From the NCBI RefSeq assembly GCF_013408655.1, contig NZ_JACCBP010000001.1, positions 930,001 through 994,000 of the forward strand: a stretch of 64,000 nt of DNA, written 5' to 3'. The stretch is from Pigmentiphaga litoralis (GTDB lineage: Bacteria; Pseudomonadota; Gammaproteobacteria; Burkholderiales; Burkholderiaceae_B). Numbering within the stretch: position 1 is the first letter of the stretch; each line of letters begins with the position of its first letter. Positions 33,351 to 42,774 of this stretch are shown piece by piece. The translations under genes were made by a program, and so were the position numbers. Under the pieces are notes generated by a model that was given only the letters and a program-made list of their open reading frames with translations, was not told the origin of the DNA and did no database searches.

Positions 33351-34955
33351 GTGATTTCTACCGCTAACCTAACCATCCAGTTCGGTCCCAAACCCCTGTT
33401 CGAAAACGTCTCGGTCAAATTCGGCGAAGGCAACCGATACGGCCTGATCGGCGCGAACGGCAGCGGCAAATCGACGCTGATGAAAATCATCGGCGGCGAC
33501 CTGGAGCCGACCGCGGGCAACGTGGCGCTGGAACCGAACACGCGTCTGGGCAAGCTGCGCCAGGACCAGTTTGCGTTCGAAGACATCCGCGTGCTGGACG
33601 TCGTGCTGATGGGCCACGAAGAAATGTGGCAGGCCATGACCGAGCGCGACGCCATCTACGCCAATCCGGATGCGACCGACGACGACTACATGCACGCGGC
33701 CGAACTGGAAGCCAAGTTCGCCGAATATGACGGCTACACCGCCGAAGCGCGTGCGGGCGAACTGCTGCTGGGCCTCGAAATCCCGGTCGAACAGCACCAG
33801 CTGCCCATGCGCGAAATCGCGCCGGGCTGGAAGCTGCGGATCCTTCTGGCTCAGGCGCTGTTTTCGAGCCCCGACGTCCTGCTGCTGGACGAGCCGACCA
33901 ACAACCTGGACATCAACACGATCCGCTGGGTTGAAAACGTGCTGAACGGCTATCAGTCGACGATGATCATCATCAGTCACGATCGCCACTTCCTGAACCA
34001 GGTCTGCACCCACATGGCCGACCTGGACTACCGCGAAGTCCGCATCTATCCGGGCAACTACGACGACTACATGCTTGCGTCGACCCAGGCGCGCGAGCGC
34101 ATCAGCGCCAGCAACAACAAGGCCAAGGAACGCATTTCCGACCTGCAGGACTTCGTGCGCCGCTTCTCGGCCAACAAGTCCAAGGCCCGCCAGGCCACGT
34201 CGCGCCTGAAGATGATCGACAAGATCAAGTCCGAAGCCGTCGAGGTCAAGCCGTCGTCGCGCCAGAACCCGTTCATCCGGTTCGAACCGCTCAAGATCAT
34301 GCACCGCCAGGCCGTCGAGATCGAAAACCTGCGCAAGTCCTATGACGACAAGGTCGTCATCAAGCCGTTCTCGGCGATGGTCGAAGCAGGCGAAAAGATC
34401 GCCATCATCGGCGCGAACGGCGTGGGCAAGACGACCCTGCTGCGCATGCTGGCCGGCGACCTGGAACCCAGCGGCGGCCGCCTGAAATGGTCCGACAACG
34501 CCAACCTGGGCTACATGGCCCAGGACGTGTCCGACCAGTTCCAGACCGACGACAACCTGTTCGACTGGATGGGCCGCTGGCGCCTGGGTGGTGAAGACGA
34601 CCAGACCCTGCGTTCGATCCTGGGCCGCCTGCTGTTTTCCAGCGACGACATCGTCAAGACCGTGCCGGTGCTGTCAGGCGGCGAAAAGAACCGCATGATG
34701 TTCGGCAAGTTGATGCTGACCAAGAACAACGTGCTGCTGATGGACGAACCGACCAACCACCTGGACATGGAATCGATCGAATCGCTCCAGTTCGCACTTG
34801 AGAAATTCCAGGGCACGCTGCTGTTCGTGTCGCATGACCGCGAGTTCGTGTCCGGCCTGGCCACTCGCGTGATCGAAATCCTGCCATCGGGCGAGATCGT
34901 CGACTACCACGGTCCGTACGAGGAATACCTGGCGGAACGCGGCATCGAGGATTGA
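33351..34955 (+). CDS. ybiT: ABC-F family ATPase, YbiT type
   Basis: 534 residues from a GTG start. Two nucleotide-binding domains: first Walker A 'GANGSGKST', with signature '[17 protein letters not shown]' (the YbiT-specific replacement of LSGG) and '[17 protein letters not shown]'; linker with basic helices 245-300; second Walker A 'GANGVGKTT', '[16 protein letters not shown]', '[18 protein letters not shown]'. ABC-F proteins act on the ribosomal E site; no transmembrane domain. Closest recognised type is E. coli YbiT. Confidence 0.94.
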   Translation: MISTANLTIQFGPKPLFENVSVKFGEGNRYGLIGANGSGKSTLMKIIGGDLEPTAGNVALEPNTRLGKLRQDQFAFEDIRVLDVVLMGHEEMWQAMTERDAIYANPDATDDDYMHAAELEAKFAEYDGYTAEARAGELLLGLEIPVEQHQLPMREIAPGWKLRILLAQALFSSPDVLLLDEPTNNLDINTIRWVENVLNGYQSTMIIISHDRHFLNQVCTHMADLDYREVRIYPGNYDDYMLASTQARERISASNNKAKERISDLQDFVRRFSANKSKARQATSRLKMIDKIKSEAVEVKPSSRQNPFIRFEPLKIMHRQAVEIENLRKSYDDKVVIKPFSAMVEAGEKIAIIGANGVGKTTLLRMLAGDLEPSGGRLKWSDNANLGYMAQDVSDQFQTDDNLFDWMGRWRLGGEDDQTLRSILGRLLFSSDDIVKTVPVLSGGEKNRMMFGKLMLTKNNVLLMDEPTNHLDMESIESLQFALEKFQGTLLFVSHDREFVSGLATRVIEILPSGEIVDYHGPYEEYLAERGIED

Positions 34956-35013
34956 AGCTGGCGTATGGTGTAATGCCGGGCCCCGCGCTCAACCGATCAC
35001 ACAAGGTGACTTC

Positions 35014-35703
35014 ATGGCGACTCCCATCCGCATCCTTTCTTCCATGGCAACCAAGGCGCTGCTGGCCGATCTGGTGGCGCGTTACCCGGCGGCTGCCGAG
35101 GTGGATGTCGAGCTGATTTCGGTTGGGGGCGTCGAAGCGGCGCGGCGCGTGGAAGCGGGCGAGGCCATGGACATCGTGGTGCTGGCCGCCAATGTCATCG
35201 ATCAATTGACCGGCAAGGAGCGCCTCGTTGCTGGCAGCCGGACGGATATCGTCCAGTCCGGCGTGGCGATCGCGGTCCGCCAGGGTGAACCGGCCGTCGA
35301 CATCAGTTCCGAAGCCTCGGTCAAGGCAGCGATTCTGGCGGCACGCTCGATCGGTTATTCGACCGGCCCGAGCGGCGTCTACCTGGCGAAGCTGTTCGAC
35401 CGCTGGGGCATCACGGAACAGATCAAGGATCGTATCGTGCTGGCGCCCCCGGGCGTACCGGTCGGCGCGTTCATGGCCAAGGGCGAAGTGGACCTGGGCT
35501 TCCAGCAGCTGAGCGAACTGATGCCGATCGAAGGCATCACCATCCTGGGCCCGATGCCGCCCTCCATTCAGCTGATGACGACGTTTTCGGGCGGGATCGC
35601 CGCGTCCAGCACGCAGCCCGACGCCGCGCGCGCCTTGCTCGACTACATGGTGTCGGCCGATACGGCGGGCATCAAGCAGGACAATGGCATGGAGCCGGCG
35701 TGA
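35014..35703 (+). CDS. ModA-like periplasmic-binding-protein fold without signal peptide
   Basis: 229 residues. Sequence follows the molybdate/oxyanion binder fold: 'IRILSSMATKALLADLVARYP', 'VGGVEAARRVEAGEAMDIVVLAANVIDQL', 'ARSIGYSTGPSGVYLAKLFDRWGI', 'VGAFMAKGEVDLGFQQLSEL'. There is no N-terminal hydrophobic segment and no room upstream for one, so it should be cytoplasmic. The stop overlaps the SlyX start (GTGA). It may sense or bind a small anion rather than feed a transporter; no modB or modC is nearby. Confidence 0.85.
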   Translation: MATPIRILSSMATKALLADLVARYPAAAEVDVELISVGGVEAARRVEAGEAMDIVVLAANVIDQLTGKERLVAGSRTDIVQSGVAIAVRQGEPAVDISSEASVKAAILAARSIGYSTGPSGVYLAKLFDRWGITEQIKDRIVLAPPGVPVGAFMAKGEVDLGFQQLSELMPIEGITILGPMPPSIQLMTTFSGGIAASSTQPDAARALLDYMVSADTAGIKQDNGMEPA

Positions 35704-35915
35704 CCGACACGCAGGCCCTGGAACATCGCCTGAACGAACTCGAGATCAAGGCGAGCTTTACCGAAGACCTGCTTGATCAGCTGAACGAGACCATCGTGCG
35801 GCAGCAGAAACTGATCGAGCAGCTGGCGCGCGAAGTCGCGGATCTGCGCCAGCAGGTGCCGGAAGGCGCCACGCCGTTCCGCAGCCTGCGGGAAGAGTTG
35901 CCGCCGCATTATTGA
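35700..35915 (+). CDS. slyX: SlyX-family protein
   Basis: 71 residues from GTG 35700, overlapping the previous stop. 'LEHRLNELEIKASFTEDLLDQLNETIVRQQKLIEQLAREVADLRQQV' is the SlyX coiled coil, followed by the conserved 'PPHY' end. Function unknown; usually a free-standing gene. Translational coupling to a ModA-like protein is unusual. Confidence 0.92.
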   Translation: MTDTQALEHRLNELEIKASFTEDLLDQLNETIVRQQKLIEQLAREVADLRQQVPEGATPFRSLREELPPHY

Positions 35916-36221
35916 TCTGCGCCTCCCGGGCGGCATGGCGCGGCTCGTGCAAACGCCCGGGCGCATCATCCTCATCCGCGCGGGCCGTCCGACTGCGCCA
36001 TCTGACCGATCCGAGGCCTGCGCGATTTGCGGTCTACTGGCCAGGCTGTCAACTGCGAAACGCAGTCCGACGTCGCGCATCCCATGATCGCCCCCAGTGC
36101 GGCTCGCTCCGTACTTGACGACCCCCGGCGCGCGACCCGAGACAGCCCCCATTCACGCTGTGGCGGTCCGCTGGGTCCACACCCGCAGCCGCCGCGCCCG
36201 CCGCGCCACGGAGTCGCCGCC
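35916..36221. other. Gene-free stretch before the MAPEG gene
   Basis: 306 bases of GC-rich sequence between slyX and the MAPEG gene with no recognisable gene, repeat or terminator. An in-frame extension of the MAPEG ORF crosses part of it, but its Pro/Arg/His-rich residues do not look like protein. Confidence 0.5.
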
Positions 36222-36878
36222 TTGAGAACGACCGCCACGCCCCCGCGCCGCACTGCCACCTTGCGCCCGACCCCGGAACGTCAACCCGCCACCGCCACGC
36301 ACCGCACGGTTCAACGTGGCGTGTTGCGGGGCATGGGTATCGGGATGGCGATGACCTTGCTGTTGCTGGTCCTGATGATCGCGCTTGCGCCGCGAGCCTT
36401 GCTGCCGTTGATCGGGCCGACGGCGTCGCTGGTTGCGGCGCTGCATTGGGCGCTGTTGCCGTTGCTGTGCCTGGCCGCCGTGATCGGGGTGATGGCGCGG
36501 CACCGCTTTTTGCATGCCGAAGACATCGACGGCAGCGGCTTGGCCGGCAGCGGGCTGACCGGCGCCGGCATGGCGGGCAGTCGCGGCATGACCGGCGGCA
36601 GCTGGACGGTGCGCAACTATCAGGCCATTTTGCAGAACACCCTCGAACAAGTCGTCCTGGCCATCCCGACCTACCTGATCTGGGCCGTGACCCTGCCGCG
36701 GGAATGGCAGGCGGCCTTGCCGGCGGCGGCAATGCTGTTCGTGGTCGGCCGGGTCCTGTTCTGGCGCGGCTATTCGGGCGGCGCGCCGTCGCGCGCGCTC
36801 GGCTTTGCGCTCACGTTCTACCCGACGCTGGTGCTGGCCGTGGTTGCGACGGTGGCAGCGCTGGTCGGGCTGCGATAG
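36222..36878 (+). CDS. MAPEG-family membrane protein
   Basis: 218 residues from TTG 36222, chosen for an 'acggag' site eight bases upstream; ATG 36333 is the alternative. Four membrane helices; the MAPEG part is 'NYQAILQNTLEQVVLAIPTYLIWAVTL' then 'VVGRVLFWRGYSGGAPSRALGFALTFYPTLVLAV'. A Gly/Ser/Ala repeat loop ('GSGLAGSGLTGAGMAGSRGMTGG') sits between helices 2 and 3. MAPEG proteins handle glutathione- or eicosanoid-type lipophiles; the bacterial role is unclear. Confidence 0.82.
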   Translation: MRTTATPPRRTATLRPTPERQPATATHRTVQRGVLRGMGIGMAMTLLLLVLMIALAPRALLPLIGPTASLVAALHWALLPLLCLAAVIGVMARHRFLHAEDIDGSGLAGSGLTGAGMAGSRGMTGGSWTVRNYQAILQNTLEQVVLAIPTYLIWAVTLPREWQAALPAAAMLFVVGRVLFWRGYSGGAPSRALGFALTFYPTLVLAVVATVAALVGLR

Positions 36879-36903
36879 CAGGCGGTGCGCCACACCTGGT
36901 GCG

Positions 36904-38508
36904 TCACCCTTGGTGCGCCGCGTTCGACGCCGCGTCGGCCGGCGCTTTGGCCCGCGCGCGGGATTCGGCCAGCGGCACCGGCGGAATCAACAGCATCAGC
37001 ACGACCACCAGCACCGACACCACAAGCATGGCGTAGAAGGTGATGTGCAGCGATTGGTGCATGGCCTGCTGCACCGGCCCGCTGATGGCGGCCGCGCCGG
37101 CGGAATTTTCCAGTACCTGCTTGAGTTGCTCGGACGTCACCGCCGCGATGCCGGACGTGTGGGCCAGGCCGTAGTTGAAGACCGCGCCCAGCAAGGTCGC
37201 CCCCATCGTGCTGCCCAGATTGCGGGCGAACAGATTGGATCCGGTGGCCGCACCGCGCTCGTTGGGTTCGACAATTTCCTGGACCAGCACCAGCGAACAG
37301 ACGCCCATGAATCCCATGCCGAAACCGATGACCAGCGAGCCAAACCCGGCCAGGAGCGGACTGCTGTCCGGGTTCAGGAAGATGAAGACGAACACGCCCA
37401 TCGGCACCAGAAAGCTGCCAATGATCAGCATGCGGCGCAGGCCGTAGCGCGGGAACAGCTTTGCGGCGATCGTGGACCCGACCGGCCAGCCCAGCATGAC
37501 CATCGTCAGCGCCAGCCCGGCGACGACCGGCGTGCGGTGCATGACGCCCTGCACGTACATGGGCAGGAACGTCGTCAGGCCCATGATGCACATGCTGCCA
37601 AACACCATCGCGCCATTGACGGCGGCGATCGGACGGCGGCCCCACAGCGCGAAGGAAATCATCGGGTCGGCCGCCCGGCGTTCCTGCAGCAGGAACAGCA
37701 CCAGGAAGACGACAAACGCGCCGGCAGCACTCCACGCGCGCACGTGGTCGGTCGTGCCTGCATCGGTCAGGGCGATCATCGCCGCGGCCACGGTGGCCGT
37801 GAACAGCGCCGCACCCAGGAAGTCGATCGAGCTTTCCTTGCGTTTGGGCGTTTCGTGCAGGTACTTGATGAAACCCCAGGCCGCCGCGAGCCCGACCGGA
37901 ATGTTCATCCAGAAAATCCAGGCCCACGACAACTTGTGGATGATCAGCGCGCCCACCATCGGCCCCAGCACCGCGGAAATCGCCCACACACTGGCCAGCC
38001 AGCCCTGCACCTTGCCGCGTTCCCGTCCCGGGAACAGGTCGGCAATGATCGTCATGACCACCGGCTGCACCGCCCCGGCGCCCACGCCCTGGATCAGGCG
38101 GAACACGATCATGGAGGTCATGGACCACGCGTACCCTGCCAGGATGGACCCGATCAGAAAGACGGCAATGCCGAACAGCACCATGGGCTTGCGGCCGTAC
38201 AGGTCTGACAGCTTGCCGAACACGACGGTCATGGCGGTCTGCGTCAGCAGGAAGGACGCGAACACCCAGCTGTAGTAGCGCAGCTCGCCCAGGTCGGCGG
38301 CGATCTGGGGCATGGCAGTGGCGACAATGGTCGCCTCGATGGCGATCATGCTCATCGACGCCATGATGGCGGCCACGACGAGCGGGCGTGAAGTAGTGGG
38401 AGTCTGGGGCACGGGAGTGGGGTGGACTGACGACGAGTAGGGGCCGGGGTCGGAAGGAGGACGCAGGCTGGCGGGAGGAAACAGGCAAGATGCAGAGGCC
38501 ACGCCCAC
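36904..38508 (-). CDS. DHA2-type MFS multidrug transporter (EmrB/QacA family)
   Basis: 534 residues from GTG 38508; GTG 38412 would remove a Pro/Ser-rich lead and is also plausible. Fourteen membrane segments. Family motifs: 'VVFGKLSDLYGRKPMVLFGIAVFLIGS' (motif A), 'RLIQGVGAGAVQPVVMTIIADLFPGRERGK' (motifs B and after), 'GPMVGALIIHKLSWAWIFWMNIPVG' (motif C). Likely proton-coupled drug export. Convergent with the MAPEG gene. No membrane-fusion partner or regulator adjacent. Confidence 0.92.
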   Translation of the reverse strand: MGVASASCLFPPASLRPPSDPGPYSSSVHPTPVPQTPTTSRPLVVAAIMASMSMIAIEATIVATAMPQIAADLGELRYYSWVFASFLLTQTAMTVVFGKLSDLYGRKPMVLFGIAVFLIGSILAGYAWSMTSMIVFRLIQGVGAGAVQPVVMTIIADLFPGRERGKVQGWLASVWAISAVLGPMVGALIIHKLSWAWIFWMNIPVGLAAAWGFIKYLHETPKRKESSIDFLGAALFTATVAAAMIALTDAGTTDHVRAWSAAGAFVVFLVLFLLQERRAADPMISFALWGRRPIAAVNGAMVFGSMCIMGLTTFLPMYVQGVMHRTPVVAGLALTMVMLGWPVGSTIAAKLFPRYGLRRMLIIGSFLVPMGVFVFIFLNPDSSPLLAGFGSLVIGFGMGFMGVCSLVLVQEIVEPNERGAATGSNLFARNLGSTMGATLLGAVFNYGLAHTSGIAAVTSEQLKQVLENSAGAAAISGPVQQAMHQSLHITFYAMLVVSVLVVVLMLLIPPVPLAESRARAKAPADAASNAAHQG

Positions 38509-38554
38509 ACGAAGTCAGGGTCCCGGCCACCTGCCGCGTAGTGTAAATCAGGCC

Positions 38555-40012
38555 TTACCGTTGAGCAGCCGCCCGCGCTGCCTTGAAGATGTCCAGGGCC
38601 TTGAGCCGGCGCTCGTCATGATCCACCACCGGCTTGGGGTAATGCTTGCCCAGTTCGATGCCGTACTCGGCCAGCTTGGCCGTGTGTTCCCACGGCGCAT
38701 GCAGATACTTGCCGGGCACGTCCTTGAAGACAGGCAGGAACCGCTTGATGAATTCGCCGTCGGGGTCGTAGCGTTCGCTTTGACGCGATGGGCTGAAGAT
38801 GCGGAAGTAGGGCTGGGGATCGCATCCGGTCGACGCTGCCCACTGCCAGCCGCCGTTATTGGCCGCCTGGTCGTAGTCGATCAGGGCGACGGCAAAGTAG
38901 GCCTCGCCCTTGCGGTAGTCCACCAGCAGGTCCTTGGTCAGGAACGAGGCCGTCACCATGCGCAGCCGGTTGTGCATGTAGCCGGTGCTGTTGATCTGCG
39001 CCATGGCCGCATCGACCAAGGGGTAGCCGGTCTGGCCGTCGCACCATGCCTGGAACAGGCCATCGTCGTTTTCCCATTCCAGCGCCGTATATTCCTCGCG
39101 GTAAGGGCCGTCGACGGCGGTGGGGTGGTGGTACAGGAACTGGAAGTAGAAGTCGCGCCAGACCAGCTCGCTCAACCAGGTTTCGGCGCCTTCGCGCGCG
39201 GCGCCCTGGCTGCCCTCGATGGCTTTCAGGGACGCCCGTACCAGATGCCTGACCGACAGCAGGCCGAAGCGGTTGTACACCGACAGGTAGGACGTGCCGG
39301 GCACGGCCGGCAGGTCGCGAGACTGCTTGTAGCCATCGATCACCTTGGCCACGAAGCGGTCCAGCCGCTTGCTCGCGCCGTCGGGTGTGGGCTCGGGATG
39401 CGGATCCTTGCTGGACAAAGGCTCGAAGCCCAAGGCTTCCAGCGTCGGCATCTTGCCGCCATCGACCTTCTTGAGCGACTTCAGGTGGTCCATGCTGGGC
39501 GCCTCGGCATAGTGCTCGGGCTTGAGCGCCTTGCGCCATGCATTCTTGTATGGCGTGAACACGGTGTACGGCCGGCCCTGCTTGGTCAGGATCTCGCTGC
39601 TGCTGAAGATCACGGTGTCCTTGAACAGGCGCAGCGGAATGCCCAGGGCATCCAGGGCGTCGATCACGGCCGCGTCCCGTTGATGGGCATCGGGCTCGTA
39701 GTCTTCATTGGTGAAGACCGCCGACGCGCCAAACTCCTTGACCAGCGCCGGGATGGCCTCCCGCCCCCGGGCGTGCCGCACGACCAGGTCCGATCCGGCA
39801 GCCTGAAGGCGGGCCTTCAGATCGGCAATGGCGCCGTGAAGAAAGGCCACCCGCCGATCCTGCCGGGGCAGCTCGTCAAGAATGTCCTTGTCGAAAATGA
39901 ACACCGGTATGACCGCGTCGTTCTCGGTCAGGGCGCGAAACAGGCCGACGTTATCGGCAAGACGAAGGTCGCGGCGGAACCAGAACAGCGCCAGCAGGGG
40001 CGAAGAAGCCAT
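38555..40012 (-). CDS. phrB: Deoxyribodipyrimidine photo-lyase
   Basis: 485 residues. N-terminal antenna domain ('LALFWFRRDLRLADNVGLFRAL', 'VFTNEDYEPDAHQRD') and C-terminal FAD domain with 'SELVWRDFYFQFLYHHP', 'GQTGYPLVDAAMAQINSTGYMHNRLRMVTASFLTKDLLVDYRKGEAYFAVALIDYDQAANNGGWQWAASTGCDPQPYFRIFSPSRQSERYDP', matching class I CPD photolyases including the Trp chain. Repairs UV pyrimidine dimers with blue light. Nine bases separate its start from the purT stop, so the two may be co-transcribed. Confidence 0.95.
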   Translation of the reverse strand: MASSPLLALFWFRRDLRLADNVGLFRALTENDAVIPVFIFDKDILDELPRQDRRVAFLHGAIADLKARLQAAGSDLVVRHARGREAIPALVKEFGASAVFTNEDYEPDAHQRDAAVIDALDALGIPLRLFKDTVIFSSSEILTKQGRPYTVFTPYKNAWRKALKPEHYAEAPSMDHLKSLKKVDGGKMPTLEALGFEPLSSKDPHPEPTPDGASKRLDRFVAKVIDGYKQSRDLPAVPGTSYLSVYNRFGLLSVRHLVRASLKAIEGSQGAAREGAETWLSELVWRDFYFQFLYHHPTAVDGPYREEYTALEWENDDGLFQAWCDGQTGYPLVDAAMAQINSTGYMHNRLRMVTASFLTKDLLVDYRKGEAYFAVALIDYDQAANNGGWQWAASTGCDPQPYFRIFSPSRQSERYDPDGEFIKRFLPVFKDVPGKYLHAPWEHTAKLAEYGIELGKHYPKPVVDHDERRLKALDIFKAARAAAQR

Positions 40013-40021
40013 TGGGGGTCC

Positions 40022-41260
40022 TCAGCCCTGGCCCTGCGCCGGGTCAGACACCGCCCGAGGGGTGACCTTGGCCGATGCCGCCTTGGCCTTGGTACGCGCC
40101 GCATCGACCGTATCGGCAACGGCCAGCGCCACCCCCATGCGGCGCTTGACGAACGATTCCGGTTTGCCGAACAGGCGGATATCCGTACCCGGCTCGGCCA
40201 GCGCGGCCGCCACGCCGTCGAACTGCACGGCCTTGGCGTCGACGCCGCCGTAGATCACGCTGCTGGCGCCGGGCTGGCGCAAGGCCGTCGATACCGGCAG
40301 GCCCAGCAGGGCGCGGGCATGCAGCTCGAATTCGTTCTGCGCCTGCGTGATCATCGTGACCATGCCGGTGTCGTGCGGGCGCGGGCTGACTTCAGAGAAC
40401 CAGACCTCATCCCCCGCAACGAACAGTTCCACCCCGAAGAGGCCGAGCCCCCCCAGCTCGCCCGTGACCTTGAGCGCGATGTCGCGCGCGCGTTCAAGCG
40501 CCTTGTCGGCCATGGGCTGGGGCTGCCAGCTTTCGACATAGTCGCCATCGACCTGGACGTGGCCGATCGGATCGCAGAAATGGGTATGGATCTGGCCGTC
40601 GGCGCCGACCGCACGCACGGTCAGCAGGGTGATTTCGTAGTCGAAGCGGATGAAGCCTTCGACGATGACCCGGCCGGCGCCGACGCGGCCACCTTCCTGC
40701 GCATAACGCCAGGAAGACTCGATGTCTTGCGGGCCATCCAGGCGCGACTGGCCCTTGCCGGACGAGGACATGACCGGCTTGATGATGCACGGGTAGCCGA
40801 TGTGGTCCAGCGCATCCCGCAGTTCATCCAGCGTGGCGGCGAAGCGGTAGGGCGACGTGGGCAGCCCCAGCGTTTCGGCCGCCAGGCGGCGGATGCCTTC
40901 CCGGTTCATGGTCAATTGCGCGGCGCGGGCCGTGGGCGTGACCCGTGCGACACCGGCCGACTCCAGCTCGACCAGCAGGTCGGTCGCGATCGCCTCGATC
41001 TCGGGGACGATGACGTGCGGCTGTTCCAGGTCGATGATGGCGCGCAAGGCGTCGCGGTCAGTCATGGAAACGGTGTGCGCGCGATGGGCTACCTGATGGC
41101 CGGGCGCATTCGGATAGCGGTCCACGGCGATCACTTCGACGCCCAGGCGCTGCAGCGCGATGATCACTTCCTTGCCGAGCTCGCCCGATCCCAGCAGCAT
41201 CACGCGGACGGCGGAAGAGGTGAGCGGTGTGGCAAGCACGGGGAGGGTAGGCGTCGTCAT
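40022..41260 (-). CDS. purT: Formate-dependent phosphoribosylglycinamide formyltransferase
   Basis: 412 residues from ATG 41260. ATP-grasp enzyme: '[31 protein letters not shown]', '[16 protein letters not shown]', '[32 protein letters not shown]', 'GASSVIYG'. It makes formyl-GAR from GAR, ATP and formate in purine synthesis. Slightly longer than the E. coli enzyme (392) through N- and C-terminal extensions. Divergent from the Bug receptor across a 333-base spacer. Confidence 0.95.
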   Translation of the reverse strand: MTTPTLPVLATPLTSSAVRVMLLGSGELGKEVIIALQRLGVEVIAVDRYPNAPGHQVAHRAHTVSMTDRDALRAIIDLEQPHVIVPEIEAIATDLLVELESAGVARVTPTARAAQLTMNREGIRRLAAETLGLPTSPYRFAATLDELRDALDHIGYPCIIKPVMSSSGKGQSRLDGPQDIESSWRYAQEGGRVGAGRVIVEGFIRFDYEITLLTVRAVGADGQIHTHFCDPIGHVQVDGDYVESWQPQPMADKALERARDIALKVTGELGGLGLFGVELFVAGDEVWFSEVSPRPHDTGMVTMITQAQNEFELHARALLGLPVSTALRQPGASSVIYGGVDAKAVQFDGVAAALAEPGTDIRLFGKPESFVKRRMGVALAVADTVDAARTKAKAASAKVTPRAVSDPAQGQG

Positions 41261-41593
41261 GAGGCAGGTCCTGGCAAGGCGGAAACAAGGCTGCCAATGT
41301 ACCGCGTCAGGCGCGCATCTGCAGGCGCGGGCAGGACGAAAACGTCCTCCCATCGCGCTTTGTTACGCAGCCGTGCCACCTGCCTGAACTCCTTCCCGGA
41401 TACCTCTAAATATTATGAAATAGCGTTCCAGAATAATTGACTTCGATTGGGCGGAGGATCAAAATCGTGCCCATTCGCTGATACGGCGTTGTTGACAGGT
41501 TCGCCAGCGCGGCCCGCCGACACCTCCCGTGGCAGCCAGTCGATACAACAGGCGCCCCGAGCGCCGGCCGGGCCTGGCCCGCAAGGAGACACG
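41261..41593. other. Divergent spacer purT / Bug receptor
   Basis: 333 bases without a gene. A local A/T-rich patch at 41400-41445 contains an IclR-like palindrome (separate entry). 'caaggagac' just before 41594 is the ribosome site of the Bug gene. No terminator or riboswitch seen. Confidence 0.6.
41416..41430. promoter_or_regulatory. IclR-like operator candidate
   Basis: TGAAATAGCGTTCCA is an imperfect inverted repeat of the form TGRAA-N5-TTYCA, similar to the sites bound by IclR-family regulators. It lies in the AT-rich patch 164 bases before the Bug receptor, and an IclR gene is the next gene downstream of that. Confidence 0.45.
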
Positions 41594-42592
41594 ATGAAAA
41601 CGATGCTGCGCGCCCTGGCCTGTGTGTCGGCCGGCCTGACGTCCCTGGCGATGAGCGCCTTGCCGGCGGCCGGCGCCACCCCCACCCCCACCGCAAAGGA
41701 CTATCCGTCGCGCCCGGTCACCCTGATCGTTCCGAACGCGCCGGGCGGCGCGATCGACATCCTGAGCCGCCTGGTGTCGGAACAGCTGACCAGGACCTGG
41801 GGCCAGCCGGTCGTCGTCATGTACAAACCTGGCGCCAACACGGTTGTCGGCACGGATTTCGTGGCCCGGTCGGAACCCGACGGACAGACCATCGGCATGG
41901 TGGTGACGTCGCACGTCATCAACCCGGCGATGCGGCCCAAGCTGCCCTTCGACACGATCAAGGACCTGGCGGGCGTGTCGCTGATGGCGACCTCGCAGAT
42001 CGTGATCACGGCGACACCGTCTTTCCCGGCAAATTCGATTGCCGATGTGGTCGCCATGGCCAGGCAGTCGCCCGGCAAGTTGAGCTACGCCTCTCCGGGC
42101 AGTGGCAGTTCCATGCACCTGACAGGCGAATTGCTGAAGACCGAGACGTCGATCGATATGCTGCACATCCCCTACAAGGGGAGCGGTCCGGCCTACACGG
42201 AAGTCATGGCCGGACGGGTGCCGCTGTTGATCGACCCGCTGTTTTCGTCCATGCCGTACATCAAGGCCGGCAAGCTGAAGGCGCTGGCCGTGGCCGGCGC
42301 GCAGCGCGATCCGAGCGCGCCGGATATTCCGACCGTGGCCGAGACGCTGCCTGGTTTCAATGTGCAGAGCATGTTCGGCCTGGTGGTGCCGCGCGCGACC
42401 CCGCCCGACATCGTCGACAAGATCAGCAAGGACATTGCCAGCGTGCTGGCGACGCCTGAATTCAAGAAGCGCCTGAACGATATCGGCATGACGCCAGTGG
42501 GCAATACGCCGGCCCAGTTCGATGCCTACATCAAGAGCGAAATGGCGAAGTGGGCCAAGGTCGTCAAGACGACAGGCGCCGTGGCCGACTGA
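41594..42592 (+). CDS. Bug-family tripartite tricarboxylate transporter receptor
   Basis: 332 residues with a signal peptide (KTMLRALACVSAGLTSLAMSALPAAGA). Bug features: 'DYPSRPVTLIVPNAPGGAIDILSRL' at the mature N-terminus, 'HIPYKGSGPAYTEVMAGRVPLLIDPLFSSMPYI', 'MFGLVVPRATPPDIVDKISKDIASVL'. The ATG follows 'aaggag'. Periplasmic solute binder; no TctA/TctB genes nearby, as is common for orphan Bug proteins. The downstream IclR and aconitase X genes suggest a hydroxy-acid or amino-acid-derived substrate. Confidence 0.94.
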   Translation: MKTMLRALACVSAGLTSLAMSALPAAGATPTPTAKDYPSRPVTLIVPNAPGGAIDILSRLVSEQLTRTWGQPVVVMYKPGANTVVGTDFVARSEPDGQTIGMVVTSHVINPAMRPKLPFDTIKDLAGVSLMATSQIVITATPSFPANSIADVVAMARQSPGKLSYASPGSGSSMHLTGELLKTETSIDMLHIPYKGSGPAYTEVMAGRVPLLIDPLFSSMPYIKAGKLKALAVAGAQRDPSAPDIPTVAETLPGFNVQSMFGLVVPRATPPDIVDKISKDIASVLATPEFKKRLNDIGMTPVGNTPAQFDAYIKSEMAKWAKVVKTTGAVAD

Positions 42593-42690
42593 CCGACTCT
42601 GCGTCCGGATCCATGGAAATCCAGGGCCGCAAGCCGATTTGCCAGGACAGGAATGTCCTGCCCCGGGATCGCAAGGCCAAGGCGCCTTCC

Positions 42691-42738
42691 TATAATGGCT
42701 GCACGATACGTTCTGCGCATCGTTCCCTTTGTAGAACG
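42691..42738 (+). promoter_or_regulatory. Candidate iclR promoter with flanking inverted repeat
   Basis: A perfect TATAAT at 42691-42696 is followed by CGTTCT (42709-42714) and AGAACG (42733-42738), a 6-base inverted repeat between the -10 and the iclR start, a likely autoregulatory site. No good -35 is visible. Confidence 0.45.
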
Positions 42739-42774
42739 GCCCGCCCGCCCCGGCGCGCCGCCCTGGAGACCATG

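Noticed and set aside
33351..34955. Missing LSGG signature in the first domain of the ABC-F protein read as degeneration
   Set aside because: The replacement (APGWKLR) is a normal feature of YbiT-type proteins as I know them.
38561..41440. Very long open frame on the plus strand opposite the photolyase and purT genes
   Set aside because: It is antisense to two clear genes, its residues match no family, and long antisense frames are expected at this GC content.
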